Origin: Lepraria neglecta
Taxonomy: Eukaryota > Ascomycota > Lecanoromycetes > Lecanorales > Stereocaulaceae
Direction of reading: 5' to 3'
DNA: 64,000 nt
Assembly: GCA_033220425.1 (NCBI GenBank)
Contig: CM065651.1
Location: 930,001 to 994,000 of the forward strand
Shown here piece after piece: positions 48,949-62,269 of the stretch (position 1 is the first letter of the stretch; every line of letters starts with the position of its first letter). The notes below the pieces were generated by a model. The model saw nothing but the letters and a program-made list of their open reading frames with translations, was not told the origin of the DNA and searched no databases. The translations under genes and the position numbers were made by a program.

Positions 48949-49013
48949 GTCCGGGTTCGACTCGGGTATCAACTCGGATATCGACTTAGATAGGGATATA
49001 GACAACGACTCGG
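48949..49013. repeat. ACTCGG motif cluster between genes of element 2
   Basis: GGTTCGACTCGGGTATCAAC followed by TCGGATATCGACTTAGATAG and ACGACTCGGC; the same core as at 45.70 and 62.0 kb. Confidence 0.75.
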
Positions 49014-49256
49014 CTAGGGTTACATCCTCTTCCTCTAAAGGCCTCCCGGTACCTCGCTCCTATAGGTAGTACTCTATAGAGCTAATAGTCAAGGTAGAGA
49101 TAGTATCTATAGTATTTAACGCCGTTATCGACTTCGATTAATTAAGTACTATATCTAGCTTATCTTGCTAGTACCAGATCTTATTAGTAGAGTCGGTAAG
49201 TTTAAGTAATCGCCCTAGAGTATCGTTATCTATTAAAATAGTTAGGTCCTCCTAGG

Positions 49257-49762
49257 TATTACGATCAGGAAATATAATCAGGGATACGCTTATAGAGCGT
49301 AGCGCCCGTCATGGTTCGAGTCGACGAGTCGGTATTCGACTCGGATAGACCCTGAAGGCTTGGCATGTTAAGCGATGAGCGCAGTGGTCGCAACGAGCGC
49401 AGATGCGATTAGTGCGATCAGTGCGATCAGGAAGGCTTGGTATATTAAGCGATGAGCGCAGTGGTCGCAATGAGCGTAGATGCGATTAGTGCGATCAGTG
49501 CGATCAAGAATGCTTGGCATGGATTTCGTATATCTATATATACGGAGCACTGCTTACCACTTGGAGCATCGTGCTTAACTTACTATTCAATTGTTTACTA
49601 TATACGATAGATCTCTTAGGCTAGGCACTAAATATATATTACCTAATTATATACCAGACCCGCTTAGCACTACTAAAGCCTGCTTTACCTCTTATTGGTT
49701 ACACCTCCATCCTTATTGAGAATCAATCTATATACGAAGACCGGTATATACGGTTCGTAATA
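49257..49762 (+). repeat. 5' LTR of the chromovirus
   Basis: 506 bp; inverted end hexamers TGTTAC/GTAACA, each with RIP-type change here. The first 300 bp keep CpA/TpG and hold a 77-bp tandem pair; the rest is RIPed. Confidence 0.92.
49357..49510 (+). repeat. 77-bp tandem pair inside the LTR
   Basis: GGCTTGGCATGTTAAGCGAT at 49357 and its near copy at 49434, each ending with GTGCGATCAGTGCGATCA. The 3' LTR has the same pair. Confidence 0.88.
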
Positions 49763-52700
49763 CTTTGAGTACCCTCAAGGATAAGTGCTGTACTAAGAGA
49801 CCCTAGGGTACCTACCCTAAGCTCCTTAGGAGGAGGAAGCGGATAGAGACGCCCTACTATTGACGAAGGACTTAGTAGGTATATCAAGATAGCCTAGCCT
49901 AACTTGTACTATAGAGAAAGAGACAAGCTCGAGGGATAGCTATCCTAGGTATTACTTTACTTAAAGTTTCAAGGAGACCTTATACCTATATAACGATATC
50001 CTACCTTCGCTATTACTTACTTACGTAGAAGAGCCTAAAAGTAGATTGATTCATTCCTAAAGAAGTATATAGAAGATAACGACGAAGACGGCGAAATAAA
50101 ACTATAGATAGAGAGTATAGCTATATTTAGACTCGAAATCCGCCGTATATTCGGTCCGTTGAATAAAGTCAATATAGCGATATAAACTATCTAGTATATA
50201 ACCTAGAAGAAATCTATATTAGAGTATTCGACTTAATTTCAATAATACGTAGTAAAGACTAACTAGGACGATAACGTATTGATAACTATATACCGGAGAG
50301 GTCTTAAGGATAATATCAAAGACGAGCTTATAAGATTAGGGATTATTATCAATACCCTAGATAAATTAATCAAGGAAGTAATTAAAATTAACGATAAGCT
50401 ATTCGAAAGGACTATAGAGAAGAGGTATAACGGAGGAGTCGGCGGAATAGGACGCTCGAGCTTTTTTGCTAAATCGAAGAGCTATTACCTAGAATATAAA
50501 GAATATAACCCTTACGGACTAGTACTAATAGAACTAGATTTCACGGAGAGAAAAGGTAAGTAAGCCTTTAGAGGGCCTACAAGGGGCAAGAAGCAGCAAG
50601 GGGGTAGAAAGAAAATACTTACGTATTATAGCTATAGTAAATCGGGCCACTTCGCCAGAGACTGCAAGTCGAAAAATATAGTATATCGATAGTAGCTAAA
50701 CGTACTAGAAAAGGTACGAGACTAGGATAGTAATTCTAGCAGAATCTTACTAATATAGAACGAAGTCTACGGTTAGTAACTAGACAGAGAATCTAACTTA
50801 GGAGACGAGGAGTTCTCCGACGATAGCTTTACGGATGAAGCTAATACTCGGATAGAGAAGCTATATATTAGGGATAGTAGTAATACTTAGGGAAAGTAAC
50901 CTAAGAAGGATTAGAATAAGGAAGAATTAGAATAGGAGGTTACAATCAAAAGGAAAGAACTACCAGTAATACCCGAATCTAGATCTACTATATCTAAGGA
51001 GAGAAAGGAATACTTAGAGGAAGAAAGGCTAAAAGAATTCTAGAACGATTTTAGTATCTTAGACTTCAGGAGTAACTACTATTACCCTGAATATAAGGAA
51101 GTCTACTAGAGATAGTATATAGAGAATAGTTATAACTATTATAGAATTAACTATAGAAAGGAACTAGGAGTTCTGATAAAATCATCCTATAGTAATTACT
51201 AGTACTATAAGTATAAGGATGATAGGTATCCTTAGTATTTAGTAAGAAAATAATAACTAAGTTACTTTCCGCGTAAGAAGGATAAAGAAGAGGCTTACTA
51301 TTAAAACTAAATAAGATATTAGAGTCTAGAAGTAAACTAATACTACCTATAGTAATAGTACGTATATTTACACGACGACTATAAGAAATATAAGTTCGAG
51401 AAATAACTTGCAGGATTCCTCCCTATATAGGGAAAAGAGTAATCCCTTATAGTAGGGGTAGCTATAAGGAGATTAATATATTAACCTCTAAATAACATCT
51501 GTGTTCCGTATAATACGATATATATATAAAGATACCGGTAATTGTTAATAGATAGCGGACCGTTGCGATAATAGACTCTAGAGCTACTAGAAACTTTATC
51601 TTACGAGACTTGGTATAAATAACTAGAATACCAACTCGAAAGAAGTCGTAGTAGTATAACCTTTAGATAGCCGATAGGTTAATACTATTAATAGGAAAGG
51701 TAGACGAAGAGATACTTTCGTTACCTATTATAATTTAGCGCTACTATAAGGAGATTACCTTTAACGTTATTAGGATAGCTACTTATTATATAATTTAAGA
51801 ATATCTTAGTTAAAGAAGTATAACCTAATAATTAATTAGGCTCGAGGAGTACTCAAGATAGATTAATCCGATAATATTACTAGGATTATACCTACGTATT
51901 AGCAGCGTTTAATAGTAGATAAGAAGTCGAACTAAAGACCGGTCGAGGTATATATTGCCTTAGCTTCGTATAAGGACGGTACTAAGAGGTAGTCCGACTC
52001 TATAGTTACTAGTAAAGGTTAGCGGGATAATAAAGTGAGAGTTAGGGGAGGAACTAATATACTCTCTATCCCTCGGGAATATAGTAAGTAGGCGTACTTA
52101 TTCGAGGAAGAGACGAATATAGAAGTATTACCTAGATACTAGCTATAGGATTATGAGATTGAACTCGAACCTAGTAAATAGCCGATATTTGGACCTATTT
52201 ACGTATTATTAGAAAAGGAACTTAAAGTACTTCGCGGGTATATTAATAAGAACCTTAAAAAGGGATTTATTCGGGAATCTAAATTACTAGTAGGTTATTC
52301 TATCCTCTTTGTACTAAAGAAGGACGGAAGCTTAAGACTATATATCGACTATCGAAAGTTAAACGACATTATAATCAAAAATAGATACCCTTTACCTAAT
52401 ATTAGCGAGCTATAGGATCGGCTCGGGAAAGCAAAGATATTTACTAAACTGGATCTTAGAGGCGTATATAATCTAATTCGGATAAAAGAGGGCGAGGAAT
52501 AGAAAACTACCTTCCGAACGAGATATAGCTACTACGAGTATCTAGTAATACCGTTTGGATTTACTAACGTACTAGTAACCTGCTAAGCACTTATTAATAA
52601 CGTTATACGAGTATACTTAGATCGAATAGCGATAGCGTACCTCGACGATATACTAATTTACTCTAAAAACAAGGAAGAATATATTTTATATATATAGGAC

Positions 52701-54427
52701 GTCCTCGGATACCTATCGTAAGCGAAACTTCTCCTTAAACTAGAAAAGTGCGAATTTTATCGATAGTCGGTGGAATTTCTAGGATTTATAGTTAGTATAG
52801 AAGGTATTAGTATAAGCCTAGAAAATATCAAAGCTATAGCGGAATAGCCTATACTATAGGACGTTAAAGTAGTATAAAGCTTCTTAGGATTCGCTAACTT
52901 TAATAGGAAGTTTATCGAGGGCTACTCTAAGAAAGTACTATCTCTAACGGATATTATAAAAAAGGATATTAGATTTATATAGGGAAGAGACTAATAGAAA
53001 TCATTCGATATACTAAAGAAAGTATATATAGATCTACTAGTACTCTATACCTTTTAGGCCAACGTACCGGCCCGTATCGAAATAGATACCTTAGATCTTA
53101 TAATTAGAGTATACCTATATTAAATAAAAGACTAAAAGTAGTATCTAGTTACCTACTATTCAAGGAAGATATTAGTAGTAGAATAGAACTATAATATATA
53201 CAATAAGGAACTACTTGCTATAGTTTATATACTTTAGAACTAGCGAGTATACGCAGAGAGCTACTTGGATTTAACTATCTTTATAGATTATAAGAATCTT
53301 CTTAACTTTATAATAATAAAGGAGCTAAATAGAAGATAAGTTCGATAGTTAGAACTATTAGGTCAATATAAATTCAAGATAACCTATATCCTAGGAAAGG
53401 ATAATAGTCGAGCGGATACCCTTAGTAGGCAATCGGACTATATAGAAGAAAAGAACGTTATAGAATAACTAATCCTAAAGAGAGAGGCGGACGGATCGCT
53501 TGTACTATACTAGGTATTAGCGACGACCCTTCGTATATTAGGACCTAATATAACTAATAGAATTGTAAAGGCCTATAATAACGATATATTCGCAATAAAC
53601 CTACGAAAAGATTAGTAGGATTTAGTATTGCTTAAATACTAGGATAAGACCTACTTGCCTAATATATATATTGAGGAAGTAATTAGGGATTACTACGATA
53701 ACCCTTTATAAGGTTACCTAGGAGTAGCCAAGACTATAGAACTCCTAGGACGAGGATACGCAGCGCCGAGACTTCGGACGCGCGTTAAACAATATATTAA
53801 AAAATATATCTAGTACTAGTAGAATAAGGCGGCATGATACGCCAAGTACGGATAAATATAGTTTACTCCCGTACTAGAATCACTATAGGATGATATTATA
53901 ATAGACTTTATAGTTAAACTACTACCTTTAAAAGATTCGGCTATATAGGATATCTTCGACTCAATTATAGTTATTATAGATAAACTTATAAAGTATATAA
54001 TTATAATACCTTTCAAGGAGATATATAAGGTAGATTAGTTAGCCTTTATACTACTCGATAAGTTAATAAGGGATTATAGTATACTAAAGTCGATAATATC
54101 CGATAGAGATAAGTTATTTACTTCTAACTACTAGAAAACGCTTATAGTAGTAGTTAGAACTAAACTTCGGATATTAATAGTATATTACCTATAGACTAAT
54201 AGATAAATAGAACGTATAAACTAGATAATAGAAGTATATTTAAGATATTATATAAACTAGAAGTAGGATAACTAGGTTTTACTACTTCTAATAGTATAAC
54301 TAGTATATAATAATAAGCGGTTAGATATAACCGGACTAACCCTATTCTTTACTAACTATAGAAAGAATATAAATATATTTCTATAACTAAGGGAGGGACC
54401 TAATATAGAAAGAGCCTTAGTTAAGGT

Positions 54428-55014
54428 TATAGCCCGGAAAGATATAGGATATCCCATAGGATATCCCAAGGGTTGGGTATGGGATTCCGGTATGGGATGG
54501 GATTAGAAGATCCTAAATCCCATATCTTTTAGGAGATATGGGATGGGATCTCAATAGGATATCCTACGGGATGGGATATTAGTGGGATTATCTAATAGTA
54601 CGGGATATTTTCGGGATATCCCAGTGGCGGATAAGATAAGATCTATACTTGGAATTTCTAGTCATTATTCTAGTTATTAAAACTTCAAATATTTTTTTGA
54701 ATATTCTATAATATAGGATATTCTAGTAGGAAATATAGAATTATAGAATATTCAAAAAAATATTTGAAGTTTTGATGACTAGAATAATGACTAGAAATTC
54801 CAAGTATAGGTCTTATCTTATCCGCTACTAGGATATCCCGAAAATATCCCGTACTATTAGATAATCCCACTAATATCCTATACCGTGGGATATCCCATTG
54901 AGATCCCATACCTCCCACTAATAGTATGGGATTTTAGACCTTGATACTATACCATACCCCGGGATGGGTAAGAGAGCCAATATCCCATACCATCCTATAT
55001 CTTTCCGGGCCATA
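54428..55014. mobile_element. 587-bp foldback MITE with 8-bp target duplication
   Basis: An almost perfect palindrome: arms of about 285 bp starting TATRGCCCGGAAAGATATAG meet near 54721. GTTAAGGT is duplicated at 54420-54427 and 55015-55022. Many GGGATATCCC and TATGGGAT units make up the arms. The 8-bp duplication fits hAT-type transposition, although the ends are not classical hAT ends. It keeps CpA/TpG while the surrounding chromovirus does not. It has no coding capacity. Confidence 0.92.
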
Positions 55015-56077
55015 GTTAAGGTAGGAGAGCTAAAGAATTTATATAAGGATATATAAAGGTCTATTAAGAGCTCTAATAAGAAGTTAAAGGAATAGATCGA
55101 TAAGAAAGGAAAGAATATTCCTTAGCTAAAAGAGGGGGATAAAGTATACCTCCTAATAAAAAATATAAAGACGATAAGACTAAGTAAGAAACTAGATTAT
55201 ATTAAGGTTAGACTATTCTTGATTAAACGATTAAAAGGACTAGTTAACTATAAACTCCAACTACTACCTAACGCCAAAGTATATCCGGTATTTCATATCT
55301 TACTCTTGGAGCCAGCGGACTCTAATATACCTCTCTAAGAAATATTTTACTATAATATTAAGGAAGAAATAGAGTTCGAGGTTAAGAGGGTTCTAAATTA
55401 GGTTAATTAGAAATATCTAGTTAAATAGAAAGGGTACGACAATACCGAAAACACCTAGGAACCCTTTAAGAACCTCCGGAACTACTAGGACCTTCTATAG
55501 GAGTTCCGGGAATAATCGGGAAGGAGGACTAATCGGTTCCGGCTAGGAAGCCAAATTGTTCGGACGAGACGTTGAATATCTAATTATTAGGAATGCTTGG
55601 GATAGACCGCTAGTCTTCTTCTAACTCCTTAATATTCTATATCTCTCGGTCTATAATCTTCCGCTTTTTATTTTCAAGATGTTTATACTACGTCTAAAGG
55701 CGCGTTAGTATAGTCTAAAGATGTATAGATTCCTCTATTGATTTTCTTATATAATCTTTAAGCTCTTCGCGCGTGTTTTTTAACTATAACTACGCTTCCT
55801 TTCGTTCTATCTTAATATAATATATTTTAAGGGGCGATACTATAAGGTCGTATTTCCTACCGCTGCCTATATAGTTAGAATACCTATCGGACCCTGTACC
55901 TATCAGGTACTATTTGCCGCTGGTAATATATCGGGAGTACGGCCGTATAATAACTTCGTTTAGCTTACTAGCCAATACCGTTCGGCGGACGGTCGGTTTA
56001 TCTAAACGTTTAGTATATCGGGATGGTATAAAGGATAGATAGTTTCTCAGGACGAGAAATCTGGGAGAGGGAGCTAA

Positions 56078-56583
56078 TATTACGATCAGGAAACATGATC
56101 AGGGATGCGCTTATAGAGCGTAGCGCCCGTTATGGTTCGAGTCGACAAGTTGGTATCCGACTCGAACAGACCCTGAAGGCTTGGTATATTAAGCGATGAG
56201 CGCAGTGGTCGTAACGAGCGCAGATGCGATCAGTGCGATCAGTGCGATCAGGAAGGCTTGGCATATTAAGCGATAAGCGCAGTGGTCGCAATGAGCGCAG
56301 ATGCGATCAGTGCGATTAGTGCGATCAAGAATACTTGGCATGGATTTCGTATGTCTATATATGCGGAGTACTACTTACTATTTAGAGTATCGTGCTTAAC
56401 TTACTATTCAATTGTTTACTATATACGATAGATCTCTTAGGCTAGGCACTAAATATATATTACCTGATTATATACCAGACCCGCTTAGCACTACTAAAGC
56501 CTGCTTTACCTCTTATTAGTTATACCTCCATCCTTATTGAGAATCAATCTATATACGAAGACCGGTACGTACGGTTCGTAACA
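56078..56583 (+). repeat. 3' LTR of the chromovirus
   Basis: 506 bp, preceded by a purine-rich tract (CTGGGAGAGGGAG). It differs from the 5' LTR mainly at CpA/TpG sites. Confidence 0.92.
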
Positions 56584-56589
56584 CTAGAG

Positions 56590-59500
56590 GACTTATCTAC
56601 CTTCGCCCTCACGGGGACTATCGCTAATTATATCGACCTCGTCTCTTTAGCGTTTATAAATAGGGCCCTCGACTTTATCTTCGTCGAGGTATACCTATCT
56701 TCTACGCGTCCAATTGGGGTCCCGGCCCTTATAGCGTAGTAGATACCTAGTTAGGCCGCTTCCGCTGCTATACTGCTTCTAGTAACGTTTATACTATCTA
56801 TCTATCTAGCTTAGATATAATATAGAGGTGTTATTATCGAGATCAACGCGTCTAGATAGATATTAGTAAATATATTTACTACTAGATTCTTCAAGCTAAC
56901 CCGCTATAGGTTAGGATAAATCTATCCTTACGTCGCCTTATATAGCCTATTTTTAACTATTACTATTAATTAAATTATAATATATATATAGTAGAGTATC
57001 GTCCTGTAGAAGGCGTTAATTAATAGATGGTTTAAGGGGATTTTCTTTCTATACGATATATTTAATAAACGCCCCGGTTACTTATCTTATTAGGAAATAT
57101 AATTAGTTATAAACCTTATAGTATATACCTCTATTACTAAAATATATATCTAAGTCGAACTTAGATTATTTTTATAATAGAGTACTTGATTAAGACTTAT
57201 ATTTCGAAGAACGGAAGAAGAAATCTAATTAATCTTTACAAGTAGATAATAAGTTTTAATACTCTATCTTTACTAGATATTAGGTATTAAGTATAAAGCT
57301 AGATATAGTACGTTTAAAATCAGCTATTCGCTTTCTACGTACTATATATATAAGTTCCGCTTTTAATTAATATCTTTATCTATTATATTAAAGCTCGCTA
57401 CCTTTAATCTTTTAATAGCTAAACTTATCTACTTATAACTACTCCGACGTACTATTCTATAGAGAAGGGTCTATATCGCCTAATTATATTAAGTATTAAA
57501 CTATTTCGTAACGTATTTACCTTACTAGTATTATATTTACTAACTACCGACCAATCGCTACTATAAATAAAAACCCGGTATAGACCCTACTAGTTATATT
57601 ACCCGCTTTATCCCTCTAACTTAGCGAAGAATCCTTAACTTCTCCCTATTTTATTCGTCCTATTATTATTCTTCTTATTATAGATATATTATAATTATCT
57701 ATAATATTATCTAATATAGTCGGTCCTTCTCTAATCGACCCTTAGGTCGATATAACGCTAGAGCCTACGCTAACCGAGGCCAATTTCTATACGCTTATTA
57801 GTAGGCTAAAGTCTAGTAATCCGCCTAGAATCCTATAGAACCTCCCCAATATCTATAGAGGCTTATAGTATAGTAATAGCTTGTTTAATACCCTCCGTCA
57901 AGTACTTAAAGACTACCTATAGGGTACCGCTATTTAGGGCGAAAATCTTTAAGGTTCTAGCTAGGACTTTACTAAGGTCTTTAACTCCGTTACTACTAAC
58001 TTTATTCTACCCGACTATATACTACCTTTTAGAGACGAAGTAATATATATACTCGTAAGACTACTTAATAAAGTACCTAGAGTAGCTAACCGATATACTA
58101 GTAAACGACCTTTAGAGGAGTCTTATAACTCGTTTAGTTCAAAAAAGCCTAGATATAATAATACCTATACTAAGTAACCCGATTATACTAGACTATTCTT
58201 TATACTAGCTCTAGCTCTAGATAATACCTACCCGTCTTATATTATCTTTAGAATTAGTTATACGCGCGATAATAAATTCTATCTTGTCTAACTATAGTAT
58301 ATTATATATAATACTTCGCTTACTAATACTAACTAGCTCTAGGACCAACTTAGTTACAATACTCTAATCTAGTTCCTAGAAACTAAGAAATTCTAGACCG
58401 CCGAAGATAATACCCGGGGGAGTACCCTTATCTATATATCTAATAGGATTATAGAGGTAACTATAAACGAAGATCTACAAAATACTATCCGCGATATATA
58501 TTCATATGGTTACCGGCGCTACGAGCTTTATATCGTGCGAGGGGTACTCCGTTAGTTATACTACGTTAATTAATATTTAGGATATTAACTAATAGATATA
58601 ATAGTATCTATTAAGGGTAATACGGCCTATCTAAATTAACCTTACCGAGGTAGTTTTACCCTCTCCTATCGCTTAAAATATTCTTCTCTTACGGTAGGAC
58701 CTAAAGGGAAAACCCCTAATATATAGGATCCTCTAGGTAAAGACCCTGCTACCTCTTCTACTAAACCCTCTACCCTAAAGCCTTTCGTTAATCCTTCCCT
58801 TCTTACTAATAAGTATACTAGTCTATCTACCGGGAATCTAAAGGAGCCTATAGATATTAGCTCTAGCTTAAATAGTAGTAGTAGTATAAATAATAAGGAA
58901 GAGAATAATAGAAAGGAAAGGGATTTAATAGATAAGGACGAGTAGAAGGCGTTATAGATCAATAAGGCCTATATAGGTAGGACTCTAGGGTTATATAATA
59001 TCAAGATAGGTAGGGTAGTAGTAGCTAGAGTAGCTACGAAAGATATAGAGGCGTTAGAATAGGAGGATCGCGATAGGATATAAGTACTTCAGCCTCTACC
59101 TTATTATTTACTCGCTACTAAATACTACTCTAGTATTAATATAACTAAAGTAGAGGATTATCCGTAATAGTCTTAGAAAATATAGTAGTATATAGAGTTA
59201 TTATTCTAACTATAGAAGGGAAACTAGTCTATTAAGAATATACGAACCCTCTATAGGTTATTATCTATTATAGCCCCTAATAGCAAGATAAAAAAGATTA
59301 TACTATATATTTATTAACTCTACTGCGCTACTTAGATACGCCGGCGTACTTACTAGCAGGGGGGGTATTAATAGGGACGATCCCGGCTTTGGCAAGGTTT
59401 GTATCTATTCCTAGCTTTTAATAAAACCTGCTATTAACTTAGATAATACTAATATCCGACTCGAACTAGACTCTAACGATTTTTATTATATATATCCTTA

Positions 59501-61480
59501 AGTATTAACTCTCCTTATAATAGCGCGAGGTTTTTAAAATATATAAGTAGGATTATAAAAATCTCGAATAGTTTAAAGTATTAATCTATTATACTAAGTA
59601 TCTCCTACCTTCGAAATTAAAGGTATAGAGTAGTAATAATATATATCCCTCCGCTAATAAATAGGATATTAGTTATCTATATATCGAGAAAAGCGCTGCC
59701 TATTTAACTAGCGTACCGAAGTAAGGTATTATTCTTATTATTGTACTAGCGAAAGTAATAGGTAACTAGTTATAAGAGTAGACGAAGATAATTAATACTT
59801 AATATCTAATATTGAAGCTATAGTACTTCTATACCTATATAGGCAAAATATATAATAATATTAACGCTACCCTATTTATATTAGAAAATACTAAACTACT
59901 TTAATATAAAAAGGATAGAAAACCTAAACCTAGATAGGAGCGTATTCTACTCCTTATAACTAAGGGCTTATATAATAGGTATATTAAGGAAGTACTATAG
60001 GACTCTAAGTCTCTATTCGTCTATAACTTCTATATTAGCTAGATCTTTATTAACGAATTCTATAAGATAAGGATAGTAAAGGGTAAATATCCTAAGATAG
60101 TCCTTAGTATTAAGGATGAGATTAGTACCTAAGTCCTAGTAAAAATACTAGAGGATAATAAGAACGAGTAGAATACTATAGATAATCGGTATATAAAAAT
60201 ATACCGATTATCTTTACCCTAGGTATAGGGTTTCTCCGCTATACCGTAGATATACGACCTAACTAACTACTTAGCTATAATCTATATAATCGAGTAGCCT
60301 TGGTAGTACGCCGTTAAAGAGTATTAATATATAACTTATAACGAAGTCGAGGTTATTAGGAAACTAACCGCTAGCTACTAAAAGCGAAAGAATCTAGTTA
60401 ATAAGAGCGAGAATAATAAGAATATTATAGATATAAAGGCTATCTTAAACTCTATCGAAATTAAGTAGATACCTATAACTATAGATATTAATAGGACTAC
60501 CGAGCTTATTAAGCTACCTCCGTATAAGGCTCGTTATATTATATACTTACTTAATCTAGAGTAAAAGGTAGCTCTTCGCGCCGAGGATTAGAGGATCTAA
60601 GATATAGTAAAAGCCGAATATACTAGAGAATATATAATTACTCGCAAGGCTAGCAAGGAGATACCTATACTAGCGATTAATAACTACTTTAAACGCGCCT
60701 ATAAGCTACGCGCTACTACTATTATCCCAAGCCTTCTAGAATTCTCTCGGCGTAACTACCTTACTCTTACTTAGGATAAGCTTAAAGGGGGGCCTTTATA
60801 TAACGGCGGAAAGGGTTATATAGATTTTATAGAGTTGGCTAGCCTGATATAGAATTAGGCCAAGATGCCGCTAGATAGTATTTATACTAAATATATCGAT
60901 AAACTTACTAGTAATATACCGAAGTTAGTAAAAATCAAAGAGTTAATCGGCTTACTAGGGGAAGATATCTACGAGCGACTAGAGAAACTGGTTATATTTA
61001 CCAGTTCTCCTATTATCGTATATATTCTAGCGGTAGTAAGTCTATATCTCTTCTGCTATTCTACCTTAACCTTATACTAACCTTACTCTAGTAGTTTAAA
61101 AAGTATTTTCCTAGTAAATAGCTATAGTATAGCTCGACCGTACCTTCCGAGAAGCGAGATAAGTTATATATATAGCTATTCTAAGAAGAGGATAATAAGC
61201 GCTTCCTTATCTCTACAAAACGTATCCTTAGAACTAGTATTACCCTAACCCGTATATTTAGAAGTATAAATATAGATATAGACTAGATATAATTCTATAA
61301 TATTTAGTATAATAGGTAGATAGTTCGATTATCTTAGCGAAATTCAAAGACGTATAACTACTACTTTATTACGGACGATGAATATAGAGTAGATTAGAAG
61401 GTATTATTTAAATAGAGTAGAGATAATATAACGAGGTAATAGGCGTATAAATAAGCTAGATATTTCTAGCTAAGTAATAG
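56590..61480 (+). pseudogene. SNF2-type helicase of element 2, RIP-dead
   Basis: Very long plus-strand reading. The N-terminal 900 or so codons (to 59.3 kb) have no recognised domain but include an acidic, Asn/Ser-rich part near 58.86-58.94 kb. A Walker A region follows at about 59367-59400 (GINRDDPGFGKV; the family has GILADExGxGKT). VGLIARGFQ-like and FEIKG segments follow near 59.5-59.6 kb, and the helicase reading continues to about 61.4 kb with a 71-codon open stretch at 60865. An AT-hairpin lies at 60181-60212. Motif VI was not found with confidence. It is assigned to the SNF2 family by its Walker A and by position relative to element 1. Confidence 0.65.
60181..60212. repeat. Perfect 14-bp-arm hairpin
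   Basis: GATAATCGGTATAT, a four-A loop, then the exact complement. It lies within the helicase fossil and may be chance in AT-rich DNA. Confidence 0.7.
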
Positions 61481-62009
61481 CGCGCTTTTGCGGGTTTCTT
61501 TTCTTCTACTTAGTAGTACTTTAACTTCGTATAAAATAGATATAAGACTATAATTACCCTTCTATAGTAATATTAAATCTAATCTATACTAGTTCGGGAA
61601 GACTTAAAAGTACTTAGACTACTAGCTATTCCCCTTTGATTTCTTCTATCTTTAGTATATATTTCGTACTATAGTCTTCCTTGAATATCCGCTACCAAAA
61701 TCTAGATATACTATATATTTATATACTAAATACAAGCTGTAGGTAAAAGGGAATATAATTTATAGCCCTAATTTGCTAGATTATAATCGTATTTGATATA
61801 AACTATATATACTACTATACTCCTTTATAACGTATTATCTTAAGTTATAATCTTCCTTATAATACCCTTCTATTAATATAGACTCTTTTAACTAAGACTA
61901 TTATTAAATAAAGGGAGAAACCTACTCGAAAGTCAAGTAGTTATATCTATACTTAATATAGATACTATATAGAGAATAGTCTACGTGTCGAATAATATTA
62001 AGTATTAGA

Positions 62010-62085
62010 TAGTATTCGAGTTGGATAACTCTCAATATCCGAGTCGAATAGCGCTTAATATACTTGGTATTCGAGTCGGATATCG
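62010..62085. repeat. ACTCGGAT-type motif cluster before the second helicase copy
   Basis: ATTCGAGTTGGATAACTC, ATATCCGAGTCGAATAGCGC and GTATTCGAGTCGGATATCGC follow each other; the core is shared with 45.70 and 48.95 kb. Confidence 0.82.
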
Positions 62086-62269
62086 CTTATTATACGCTAA
62101 TTACTATAGGCTTAGTACGGAATTATTCTTTATATATTATATATCGACCTTTTAATCCTTTCCTATACTCCTTTCTCTTACTACTAATATATTAATTAAT
62201 ACTCTATATCTTATATATATACCCGCTATAGAATACTAGTACGAGCCCGTAGCCGTCGCCGCCGGTATT

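Larger units (their letters stand above)
49257..56583 (+). mobile_element. Full-length chromovirus (Ty3/gypsy) fossil with two LTRs
   Basis: Two 506-bp LTRs (49257-49762, 56078-56583) with TG...CA-type ends and a 5-bp duplication (CTAGG at 49252, CTAGA at 56584, one RIP-type change apart). Internal order is gag with a zinc knuckle near 50.63-50.67 kb, protease near 51.55 kb, reverse transcriptase at about 52.2-52.7 kb with the catalytic YLDD near 52.64 kb, RNase H near 53.1-53.4 kb, integrase from about 53.6 kb, and a C-terminal chromodomain at about 55.41-55.50 kb. It is the same family as the element at 1-5040. It is structurally complete but has dozens of RIP-type breaks. A foldback MITE (54428-55014) lies in the integrase region. 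The element sits between transposase and helicase of the second large DNA transposon. Confidence 0.92.

Noticed and set aside
54706-54918. Minus-strand open frame of 70 codons.
   Set aside because: It lies in one arm of the foldback MITE and reflects its GGGATATCCC repeats.
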